A stretch of DNA of 64,000 bases from JACVRW01 sp963764665 (GTDB taxonomy: Bacteria; Actinomycetota; Thermoleophilia; Solirubrobacterales; Thermoleophilaceae): positions 1-64,000 of the forward strand of contig CAVXTL010000012.1 of NCBI GenBank assembly GCA_963764665.1, read 5' to 3'. The notes beneath the pieces were generated by a model. The model was not told the DNA's origin, made no database searches, and worked only from the letters and a program-made list of their open reading frames with translations. Position numbers and translations under genes: made by a program. Position 1 is the stretch's first letter. Each line of letters starts with the position of its first letter. Shown piece after piece: positions 8,074 to 14,365 of the stretch.

Positions 8074-9591
8074 GTGAGCGCCATGGCCACGCGCGCCCCT
8101 GAGGAGACCCGAGTGCTCGACAACTACGTCGGCGGCGCCTGGACGGCGGCCTCGTCGAGCGAGCGCCTCGACGTGACCAATCCCGCCACCGGCGAGACGC
8201 TGGCGCAGGTGCCGCTCTCGAACGCCGCGGACCTGGACTCCGCGGTGCGGGCGGCGCGCGCCGCGCTGCCGGAGTGGCGCGCCGTGAGCGTGATCGAGCG
8301 CGGCCGGCGGCTGTTCGCGCTCCGCGCGGGTCTCGATGCCCGCCGAGAGGAGCTGGCGCTGTCGGTGACCACCGAGATGGGCAAGACGATCGGGGACGCC
8401 CGCGCCGAGGTGGCCCGGATGATCGAGATGGTCGAGGCGGCCTGTGCGGTGCCCACCACGATGCAGGGCCGGATCATCGAGGACGTGGCGCGCAACGTGG
8501 ACGCGGAGACCGTTCGTCAGCCGGTCGGTGTCTGCGCGGCCATCGTGCCGTTCAACTTCCCGGCGATGGTGCCGTTCTGGTTCCTGCCCTTCGCGATCGC
8601 GTGCGGCAACGCGTTCATCCTCAAGCCCTCGGAGCAGGTCCCGCTCACCCAGCAGATCGCGTTCGAGGTGCTCGACTCGCTGGACCTGCCGCCCGGCGTG
8701 GTCAACCTCGTGAACGGCGGCCGCGAGGTGGTCGAGGGCATCCTCGGCCACCCCGACATCGACGCCGTCTCGTTCGTCGGCTCGGCCCCGGTCGCGCGGA
8801 TCGTCTACGAGCGCGCGGCGGCCACCGGCAAGCGCGTGCAGGCGCTCGGCGGCGCGAAGAACCACATGGTCGTGATGCCGGACGCGGTGATCGACCGCAC
8901 CGTGGACGGGATCATCGGCTCGGCCTTCGGCGCCGCGGGCCAGCGCTGCATGGCCGGCTCGGTGGTGGTGACCGTCGGCGAGGCGCACGAGCGCCTGCTC
9001 GACCCGCTCACGCAGGCCACCCAGGCGCTGCGCGTGGGAGACGGAAGCGACGACGCCACCGACGTCGGCCCCGTGGTCTCCGCTACGGCCCGCGAGCGCA
9101 TCCTCGCCGCAATCGAGCGCGCCGTGTCCGACGGCGCCACGGCCGCGGTGGACGGCCGGGAGGTGGCCGGCCCCGGCGCGGGCGGCGCCTTCGTTGGCCC
9201 CACCATCCTCACCGGCGTGCGCCCGGACATGGCGGCCGCGCGCGAGGAGATCTTCGGTCCGGTCCTCTCGATCGTGCAGGTGGAGTCGCTCGACGAGGCG
9301 ATCGCCGTGGTCAACGGCAGCCGCTTCGGCAACGGCACCTCGATCTTCACCGAGTCGGGGGCGTCGGTACGCCGCTACCGGCACGAGGTCGAGGCCGGCA
9401 TGGTGGGCGTGAACATCGGCGTGGCGGCTCCGGTGGCGTTCTTCCCCTTCTCGGGCTGGAAGGACTCCTTCCTCGGGGACCTCCACGCGCACGGTCCCGA
9501 CGCGGTCGAGTTCTTCACCCGCAAGAAGACCGTCACGAGCCGCTGGTTCTCGAGCGGCCAGGGCGACGGGCCTTACTTCGTAGAGACCTGA
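8074..9591 (+). CDS. mmsA: CoA-acylating methylmalonate-semialdehyde dehydrogenase
   Basis: A 505-residue aldehyde dehydrogenase of the MmsA/IolA type, which converts (methyl)malonate semialdehyde plus CoA and NAD to propionyl- or acetyl-CoA and CO2 in valine or inositol breakdown. The catalytic cysteine is in FGAAGQRCMAG (~290). The usual catalytic Glu of ordinary ALDHs is replaced (QALGGAKNHMVVMPDA), which is the hallmark of this CoA-dependent family, and PFNFPAMVPFWFLPFAIA is also typical. Start is GTG 8074 or ATG 8083; neither has a strong ribosome site. It follows cofE by 13 bases and may be co-transcribed with the F420 genes, though a functional link is not obvious. Confidence 0.88.
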   Translation: MSAMATRAPEETRVLDNYVGGAWTAASSSERLDVTNPATGETLAQVPLSNAADLDSAVRAARAALPEWRAVSVIERGRRLFALRAGLDARREELALSVTTEMGKTIGDARAEVARMIEMVEAACAVPTTMQGRIIEDVARNVDAETVRQPVGVCAAIVPFNFPAMVPFWFLPFAIACGNAFILKPSEQVPLTQQIAFEVLDSLDLPPGVVNLVNGGREVVEGILGHPDIDAVSFVGSAPVARIVYERAAATGKRVQALGGAKNHMVVMPDAVIDRTVDGIIGSAFGAAGQRCMAGSVVVTVGEAHERLLDPLTQATQALRVGDGSDDATDVGPVVSATARERILAAIERAVSDGATAAVDGREVAGPGAGGAFVGPTILTGVRPDMAAAREEIFGPVLSIVQVESLDEAIAVVNGSRFGNGTSIFTESGASVRRYRHEVEAGMVGVNIGVAAPVAFFPFSGWKDSFLGDLHAHGPDAVEFFTRKKTVTSRWFSSGQGDGPYFVET

Positions 9592-9595
9592 CGAC

Positions 9596-10282
9596 TCAGC
9601 GCCGCTCCAGGCGAAGCACGCCCGAGGCGCTGTCGATCGTCAGGCGAGGGCCGCTGCACGTGACCGTCGCCCGCCCGTCGGGCACCACCGCCGGAGCCAC
9701 CACCGACACCGGCAGCTCGAAGGTCTGGTCGAGGCCGGTGAGCTTCACGGTTCCTCGCGAGCCGGTCTGCCGGAATCGAATGCGCTCGCCCTTGGCGCGT
9801 ATGAGGCGGCCGCGTGCCGACCCATTGATCTTGAGGGTGCCGTCGATGCCCAGAGCCTGGCCGCGCATCGGCTTGCGCCCTACGCCGCGCATGACCCACC
9901 TGGTGCGGGTGAACGTGAGCTCCAGGCCGCGGCCCTTTCCGGACAGGTCGACCGATCCGAAGGGAGAGCTGACGCTGCGCTTGCCCACGAACGCCAGGCT
10001 CACGTAGGACCCCCTCAGGCAGCCGCGCCCGGGCGACCCCTGCGGCACGCCGGGCTCGCCGGTCTCCGGAGCGGCGCCGCCGCTCTCCTCCTCCTCCTGA
10101 GTCTCGGCCCCGGGCGGAGCCTCGGTGCCCTCCGGTGTGGTGGCCGGCGCCGAGGTCGCGGGTTCCTGCGCGCTGCGCGCGCCGTCCGCGTCCGCCGCCG
10201 TGTCATCGTCGTCACCGCCGCCACAGCCGGTGACTGCGAGCGCGACGACGACCGTCAGTAGCGTCAATCGAGGGCAAAGCAC
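9596..10282 (-). CDS. putative lipoprotein with acidic linker, unknown function
   Basis: A 228-residue exported protein I do not recognise. The N-terminus is a lipoprotein signal (LTLLTVVVALAVTGC, lipid-attachment Cys ~20) followed by GGGDDDD and a 60-residue disordered Ala/Pro/Glu/Thr linker with an EEEE run. The C-terminal ~140 residues look like a beta-rich domain (alternating hydrophobic strands, few helices). The GTG start at 10282 lies inside the end of the upstream coiled-coil gene (19-base overlap), so it is probably the last gene of the YrbE operon. That context suggests an envelope protein working with lipid transport; this is inference only. Confidence 0.68.
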   Translation of the reverse strand: MLCPRLTLLTVVVALAVTGCGGGDDDDTAADADGARSAQEPATSAPATTPEGTEAPPGAETQEEEESGGAAPETGEPGVPQGSPGRGCLRGSYVSLAFVGKRSVSSPFGSVDLSGKGRGLELTFTRTRWVMRGVGRKPMRGQALGIDGTLKINGSARGRLIRAKGERIRFRQTGSRGTVKLTGLDQTFELPVSVVAPAVVPDGRATVTCSGPRLTIDSASGVLRLERR

Positions 10283-10752
10283 CCTTCAGGTTGTAACGGA
10301 CAGCCGGAGGAAACGACGACCCGCCACCAGCCGGCGAGCATCCCCAGCAGGCCGAAACGCGGGCGCACGTGCCAGTGGCGGCAGCCCGGCTCGCCGATGT
10401 CGGCGTGCGAGACCCGCACCCAAGGATGCGCCGCGGGGTCGGCCAGCATCGCCTCGATCAGGCGCCGGTTCCGCTCCTCCGCCGCCAGGCGCTCCCCGAG
10501 CTCGCGCCGCGTACGGGCCAGCGAGTCCACGAGCGCATCCCGGAGCGACTCGAGCTCGCCCAGCGAGAGCAGTCGCGCGGCGCCGCCGGCCGCGCTCGCC
10601 GCCGTCAGGCCGATGCGCGGCCACGTGGAGCACGCAAGCTCCGTGCGCTCGCGCTCCAGACGGGCCACCTGGCCGCGGAGGTCGCGGCACGCGGCCGCCT
10701 CGCTCGGGACGTCCCTGAGCCGCGGCGAGGTGAGCAGGCCGGCGCCGGTCAT
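10264..10752 (-). CDS. conserved-looking coiled-coil protein coupled to YrbE permease
   Basis: A 162-residue cytoplasmic protein of unknown function. Residues ~20-40 and ~70-105 are heptad-rich helices (RGQVARLERERTEL; ELESLRDALVDSLARTRREL), followed by a Trp/Cys/Pro-rich tail (HPWVRVSHADIGEPGCRHW, then WWRVVVSSGCPL). The ATG overlaps the TGA of the preceding YrbE permease gene (ATGA), which favours a real, translationally coupled gene over a shadow, as does the compositionally distinctive tail. The last bases overlap the lipoprotein gene. No known domain is recognised. It could be a small accessory subunit of the transporter. Confidence 0.62.
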   Translation of the reverse strand: MTGAGLLTSPRLRDVPSEAAACRDLRGQVARLERERTELACSTWPRIGLTAASAAGGAARLLSLGELESLRDALVDSLARTRRELGERLAAEERNRRLIEAMLADPAAHPWVRVSHADIGEPGCRHWHVRPRFGLLGMLAGWWRVVVSSGCPLQPEGCFALD

Positions 10753-11543
10753 CCGCCGATCGGAGCCCTCGGGTTGGAGCCCCAGAAGATCTGGGTGCCC
10801 ACCATTCCCACGAGGTGGACGAGCACGGTGTTCAGCACCATCGACTTGGCGGTGGCGGTGCCCACCCCCACCGGACCCCCGGATGCGGTGTAGCCGTAGT
10901 AGCAGCCCACCAGCACGATCACGGTGGCCATGGCCATCGCCTTCACCAGGCTGAACAACAGGTCGGGCGGGTTCTGGAACATCCAGAAGATCAGGAAGTA
11001 GCCGCCCGAGGACACCTCGCCGATCTGCTGCACGATGGCCACGTAGGAAGCGAGGAAGCCGGCGCCGACCGCGCCCACGTAGAGGGCGGGGAGCACTACC
11101 CACGCGCCCAGCAGCCGGGTGGCGCAGAGGAAGACGAGCGAGTTGATGCCCATGACCTCGAGCGCGTCGATCTCGTCCGAGATCCGCATGGCGCCGATCT
11201 CCGCCACCAGCCCGGTGCCGACCTTCGCGGACATCATGTAGCCGAACGCGTAGGGCATGATCTCGCGCAGGTCGCACCACGCGGCGAACGTGCCGGCGTT
11301 GGCGGGCGCTCCCACGCTGCGGCTGAAGTAGGCCCCCTCGATCCCACACTGGAGGCCGAGGATGAAGGCGAGGCCCCAGATCACCATGGCCGAGCCGATG
11401 ATCAGGATCCCGGCCTGGCGCAGCGCCTCGCCCACGAACCTGAACACGCGCCCGCTGAGCACGTGCGCCAGGACCCTCCCGCTGAAGCGGGCGATCTCGC
11501 CGAACGAGGCGATCAGGTCGCGTGGCACGTCGAGCCAGGTCAT
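10749..11543 (-). CDS. YrbE/MlaE-family ABC transporter permease (second copy)
   Basis: A 264-residue inner-membrane permease of the MlaE/YrbE family, which forms the membrane part of MCE/Mla lipid ABC transporters. Five to six hydrophobic helices are seen, with the family-typical core MMSAKVGTGLVAEIGAMRISDEIDALEVMG (here ~110-139, including the EIDAL coupling motif) and the C-terminal GYYGYTASGG-like segment (CYYGYTASGGPVGVGTATA). The ATG overlaps the stop of the small membrane gene upstream (ATGA). Together with the permease at 11986-12795 it would make the heterodimer seen in actinobacterial mce loci, but no ATPase or MCE-domain gene is present in the window. Confidence 0.9.
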   Translation of the reverse strand: MTWLDVPRDLIASFGEIARFSGRVLAHVLSGRVFRFVGEALRQAGILIIGSAMVIWGLAFILGLQCGIEGAYFSRSVGAPANAGTFAAWCDLREIMPYAFGYMMSAKVGTGLVAEIGAMRISDEIDALEVMGINSLVFLCATRLLGAWVVLPALYVGAVGAGFLASYVAIVQQIGEVSSGGYFLIFWMFQNPPDLLFSLVKAMAMATVIVLVGCYYGYTASGGPVGVGTATAKSMVLNTVLVHLVGMVGTQIFWGSNPRAPIGG

Positions 11544-11989
11544 GGGAGCGGCGCCAGCGGAGCCTCGGCGAGGAAGAAGAACCAGACCGTCATCAGGATC
11601 AGGGCGGCCACGGCGGAGGCGGTCATAGACATGTCCAGCAGGGTTCGCGGCCCGCGGGCGCGGCGCAGCGCCCTGCGCTCGTCGCTGGAGCTCACGAGCC
11701 ACGCCGAGCGCGCCGGTGGGCTCTCGGGTGCGCCGCGCACGTGCTCGTAGAGGGCGTTGACGCGAAACAGGAGCCAGCCAAACGCGACCATCGACGTAGG
11801 CACGACGATCAGGATCGAGAGCAGGAAGGTGCTCACCGTGCGGGTGAGCTCGCCGGCCAGCCATAGGCCCACCAGCGGGATGCCGATCCACAGGAAGGCG
11901 CTGCCCAGCACCACGCCCGCGGCCAGCAAAGCGATCACCAGCGCGCGGGTCACGCGCTCGCCCAGCTCGAGAAGGTCATCCGCCGTCAT
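11540..11989 (-). CDS. small three-helix membrane protein between YrbE permeases
   Basis: A 149-residue membrane protein of unknown function with helices at about residues 14-40, 50-72 and 122-145, and a basic cytoplasmic-type loop containing SSSDERRALRRARGPR. It begins with an ATG overlapping the stop of the first permease (ATGA) and its own stop overlaps the second permease start (ATGA). Insertion of an extra membrane gene between YrbE-A and YrbE-B is not the standard mce gene order as I know it. The tight coupling suggests equimolar synthesis with the permeases. Confidence 0.75.
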   Translation of the reverse strand: MTADDLLELGERVTRALVIALLAAGVVLGSAFLWIGIPLVGLWLAGELTRTVSTFLLSILIVVPTSMVAFGWLLFRVNALYEHVRGAPESPPARSAWLVSSSDERRALRRARGPRTLLDMSMTASAVAALILMTVWFFFLAEAPLAPLP

Positions 11990-12795
11990 TTGATCACGGA
12001 GATTTCGGGGTGGGTGGCGAGCAGTGTTTGGGTGAAGACGTAGTTGAACGCGAAGATCGCGAGGAAGGCGATCACTACGCCCTGGTTGACCGACCGGCCA
12101 ACACCCTCGGCGCCGCCGGAGGCGGTCATGCCCTTGTAACAGGACACGATCGCGATGATCGCCCCGAACAAGGTCGTCTTGACGACGCTGCCCCACAGAT
12201 CGGTGGTGGTCGCGTTGTTGAGCAGCGTGGCGAAGAACGGGCGCAGCGGGGCGTCGAAGGAGAGCGTGGCGAGCACGCCGCCGAAGATCCCGAAGATCAG
12301 CGCGTAGATGTTGAAGAGGCCGGTCACGACCATCAACGCCAGGAAGCGCGGCACGACCAGGTTCTTGATCGGGTCGACCCCGAGCACCTGGAGCGCGTCG
12401 AGCTCTTCGCGGATCTTGCGGGCGCCGAGGTCGGCGGTGATCGCGGTGCCGCCGACGCCGGCCAGGATGATCGCCGAGGCGATCGGCGCGAACTCACGGA
12501 TCGAGGCGAGGACGAAGAAGCCGCCGAGCCGGTCGATCGCCCCGAACAGGACGAGGAAGTTCCCCGCCTGCAGCCCCGGCGCCCCGTAACAGAAGGCCAT
12601 GGTGGTGATCGTCAGGGGCAGCCAGCAGAGCCGCAGCATGAACAGGAACTGCTGCACGAACTCGGTGCCGTAGGGATAGGGCGGCCGTACGGCCGAGACC
12701 AGGGTCTTGCCCGTGAGCACCATCATGTCGCCCACCTGCTCCAGCATCGACTTCGTCGGCAGGAACACGCGATCGGCGGCGGCTTGGACCATCAC
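11986..12795 (-). CDS. YrbE/MlaE-family ABC transporter permease (first copy)
   Basis: A 269-residue permease, first gene of the leftward operon. The family core is clear: GVGGTAITADLGARKIREEL followed by DALQVLGVDPIKNLVVPRFLA (~120-160, the conserved E-x-DAL coupling helix) and SCYKGMTASGGAEGVGRSVNQ near the C-terminus. The N-terminal amphipathic helix and five membrane helices match MlaE length (~260). The start is GTG 12795 or ATG 12792; both lie within a dozen bases of the -10 element, so the mRNA has almost no leader. Substrate is presumably a lipid, by family. Confidence 0.9.
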   Translation of the reverse strand: MMVQAAADRVFLPTKSMLEQVGDMMVLTGKTLVSAVRPPYPYGTEFVQQFLFMLRLCWLPLTITTMAFCYGAPGLQAGNFLVLFGAIDRLGGFFVLASIREFAPIASAIILAGVGGTAITADLGARKIREELDALQVLGVDPIKNLVVPRFLALMVVTGLFNIYALIFGIFGGVLATLSFDAPLRPFFATLLNNATTTDLWGSVVKTTLFGAIIAIVSCYKGMTASGGAEGVGRSVNQGVVIAFLAIFAFNYVFTQTLLATHPEISVIK

Positions 12796-12824
12796 TGTGC
12801 TGCTGGTATAGCACAGTAAGTGCT
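12795..12824. promoter_or_regulatory. overlapping inverted repeats, likely GntR operator
   Basis: CTGTGCT (12795-12801) and AGCACAG (12810-12816) form a perfect 7-bp inverted repeat with an 8-base centre; AGCAC (12810-12814) pairs again with GTGCT (12820-12824). The octamer CACTGTGC at 12793-12800 recurs at 12835-12842. These sites cover the space between and downstream of the -35 and -10 of the leftward permease promoter, a position suited to repression. The likely binder is the divergent GntR protein; that is inference from position. Confidence 0.6.
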
Positions 12825-12834
12825 AGTACATCAA
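12805..12834 (-). promoter_or_regulatory. sigma-70-type promoter of the YrbE operon
   Basis: On the minus strand TTGATG (12829-12834) and TATACC (12805-12810) are separated by 18 bases, close to the -35/-10 consensus. Transcription would begin near 12798, three to six bases before the first permease start codon. Confidence 0.6.
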
Positions 12835-12844
12835 CACTGTGCGC

Positions 12845-12850
12845 TAGGAT
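12845..12850 (+). promoter_or_regulatory. -10 element, leaderless start of GntR gene
   Basis: TAGGAT is followed by exactly six bases and then the ATG at 12857, so transcription should start at or next to the start codon. The same TAGGAT-N6-ATG layout precedes the cupin gene at 14225. Confidence 0.5.
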
Positions 12851-12856
12851 GGGCGC

Positions 12857-13438
12857 ATGGACCTGCGCGTGGACCGCGACGCCGAGGTTCCGCTCGGCAC
12901 CCAGCTGGCCTGGAAGCTGCGCCGTCTCGTCGAGACGGGCGAGCTCGGCCCGGGTGACCGGCTGCCCAGCGTGCGCGAGGCCGCCACGGCCGCCGGCGTG
13001 AACGTGAACACGGTGCGCGCGGTCTACGGCCGCCTCGAGCAGGAGGGACTCGTGTCCAGCGAGCAGGGACGCGGCACGTTCGTGCGCCGCCCAGCCGAGA
13101 CCGCGGCCGGCCAGAGCGCCGAGCTCGATGCGCGGCGCACGCTGCGCAGGCAGATCGCGCGGCTCGAGGCGGAGCTCGCGCGCCGTCCTCCGCCCCCCAC
13201 CGAGGCGGGCGAGCAGCGCCGGCAGGCGCCGTCCGGCGGAGCGCTCCTCTCCGCCGAGCAGCTCGAGGACGTGCGCGACGGCCTCCTCACCAGGCTGCGT
13301 GAGCTGGACGACGCGCGGGCCGAGGTCAAGCGCCGCCTCGACGAGCTGCCGGCCTCCGAGCAGCCCGCGCCTGAGCGTCGTCCCGGCCGTTCGAGCTCGA
13401 GCCTCTCCGGCGCGCGCGTGCGCTGGGTCGGCGCCTAG
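12857..13438 (+). CDS. GntR-family (YtrA-like) transcriptional regulator
   Basis: A 193-residue DNA-binding protein. The N-terminal winged helix-turn-helix is typical of GntR proteins: LGTQLAWKLRRLVETGEL, GDRLPSVREAATAAGVNVNT, then VYGRLEQEGLVSSEQGRGTF (~13-76). Instead of a large ligand domain it has a helical, Arg/Glu-rich C-terminus (RRTLRRQIARLEAELARR) with a proline-rich break, like the short YtrA subfamily that controls ABC transporter operons. It is transcribed away from the YrbE operon and shares the operator region with it, so it most likely represses that operon and itself. Its stop shares CTAG with the convergent SnoaL-like gene. Confidence 0.88.
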   Translation: MDLRVDRDAEVPLGTQLAWKLRRLVETGELGPGDRLPSVREAATAAGVNVNTVRAVYGRLEQEGLVSSEQGRGTFVRRPAETAAGQSAELDARRTLRRQIARLEAELARRPPPPTEAGEQRRQAPSGGALLSAEQLEDVRDGLLTRLRELDDARAEVKRRLDELPASEQPAPERRPGRSSSSLSGARVRWVGA

Positions 13439-13833
13439 ACCTGGTCCGACAGCCCGACCGCTTCCAGGGCCTCCCGCTCGGTGCGGAAGTTGGCCCACCA
13501 GTACGCCTTGTGGTCCCGCAGCTTGACGGCCTGCCACATCGTCTGCTCGACCGGTACGTCGCCGAGCGTGCCGGCCATTCGGAAGTGCGCGACAGCCCGG
13601 TCGCCGGATCCGCGGAAGTCGAGCACCTCCCAGTGCACGTCTTGAAAGGCGTCGCGAATCGTTTCCCACCAAGCTCGGACGCCGTCGTGGCCGCGGAAGG
13701 TCGTTCCCTCCGCCTCGGCGACCATCGACGTGAACTCGACGTCCTCGGTGGTGTGCGCCAGGAAGGCGTCGAGGTCTCCCGCGTTGATCGCCTCGAAGGC
13801 GGCGGCCATCCGCGCTTCGAGCTCGGTGTCCAC
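13435..13833 (-). CDS. SnoaL-like / NTF2-fold protein
   Basis: A 132-residue protein of the SnoaL-like NTF2 fold: N-terminal helix with MAAAFEAINAGDLDAFLAHTTEDVEF, then FRGHDGVRAWWETIRDAFQD, a beta-sheet (VHWEVLDFRGSGDRAVAHFRMAG) and a final conserved strand with WWANFRTE. Members are small ketosteroid-isomerase-like enzymes or binding proteins; no specific substrate can be assigned. The GTG start overlaps the cupin stop by one base (TAGTG), indicating co-translation with the cupin gene. An alternative is a plain ligand-binding protein without catalysis. Confidence 0.78.
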   Translation of the reverse strand: MDTELEARMAAAFEAINAGDLDAFLAHTTEDVEFTSMVAEAEGTTFRGHDGVRAWWETIRDAFQDVHWEVLDFRGSGDRAVAHFRMAGTLGDVPVEQTMWQAVKLRDHKAYWWANFRTEREALEAVGLSDQV

Positions 13834-14225
13834 TATCCCGCCATGGGATCCGGCTGGCCCAGCTCGGTCACTTCCGGCGGCTCGTAGCGGCCGCCCGGCA
13901 CCCCGCCGAGACCGATCAGCCGCATGCCGTCGGGGCCCGGCCAGACCTTGCGCCGCACGCCCGGGCCCACGCGGATCATCACGCCCGGCTCGAGCGGGTG
14001 CCGCTCGCCGTCGAGCTCGATCTCGCCCGATCCGCTCAACGGCACGTAGACCTCCTCCTGGCCGCTCTCCGCGTGGTCGTGCTCGGGATAGAACTCGAGG
14101 TTCGGGGGGAGATCCATCACCTGGAGGCCGAAGGACGTGACCCCCAGCTCGGCGCGCGCTCTCTTCATCGCGCCGAGGTAGTAGGCCTCCATCTCGTCGA
14201 TCCGCCTGATCGTGAAGTCGCTCAT
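13833..14225 (-). CDS. cupin-domain protein
   Basis: A 130-residue single cupin. Motif 1 is degenerate but visible (PEHDHAESGQEEVYVPLSGSG, ~46-66, with His, His and Glu metal ligands) and motif 2 is GERHPLEPGVMIRVGPGVRRK. Such proteins bind a metal and act as isomerases, dioxygenases or sensors; no function is assigned. The first 40 residues form a helix (MSDFTIRRIDEMEAYYLGAMKRA). Start ATG has TAGGAT six bases upstream, suggesting its own leaderless transcript that begins inside or beside the 131-bp repeat. Confidence 0.8.
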   Translation of the reverse strand: MSDFTIRRIDEMEAYYLGAMKRARAELGVTSFGLQVMDLPPNLEFYPEHDHAESGQEEVYVPLSGSGEIELDGERHPLEPGVMIRVGPGVRRKVWPGPDGMRLIGLGGVPGGRYEPPEVTELGQPDPMAG

Positions 14226-14231
14226 GGCGCG

Positions 14232-14237
14232 ATCCTA
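14232..14237 (-). promoter_or_regulatory. -10 element, leaderless start of cupin gene
   Basis: TAGGAT on the minus strand, then CGCGCC, then the ATG at 14225. It lies at the edge of repeat copy 1. Confidence 0.45.
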
Positions 14238-14365
14238 GTGTCGTGGGTCGGAAGTTCGGCATCAGCTTCCCCGCCGGCTGGGCGTGGCTGACGGTCGATG
14301 GTGACCGGAGTCGTACTCGAGAGTACGGCGAGGTCGCCGGCGATCGTCAGGCGCGTCCAGACGCC
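14235..14365. repeat. 131-bp dispersed repeat, copy 1
   Basis: About 90% identical, without gaps, to 38314-38444, and in the same orientation. The segment from 14312 to about 14356 is identical in both copies. It contains a 6-bp stem with a 4-base loop (CGTACT-CGAG-AGTACG) and the perfect palindrome TCGCCGGCGA. This copy supplies the last ~34 codons and the stop of fbiC and lies before the cupin gene. No transposase or terminal inverted repeat is seen. Confidence 0.8.

Noticed and set aside
9596..12795. A standard complete mce operon
   Set aside because: No MCE-domain protein or ATPase gene is present; only the two permeases are recognisable.
14235..14365. Insertion sequence
   Set aside because: 131 bases only, with no transposase, terminal inverted repeats or target duplication seen in either copy.
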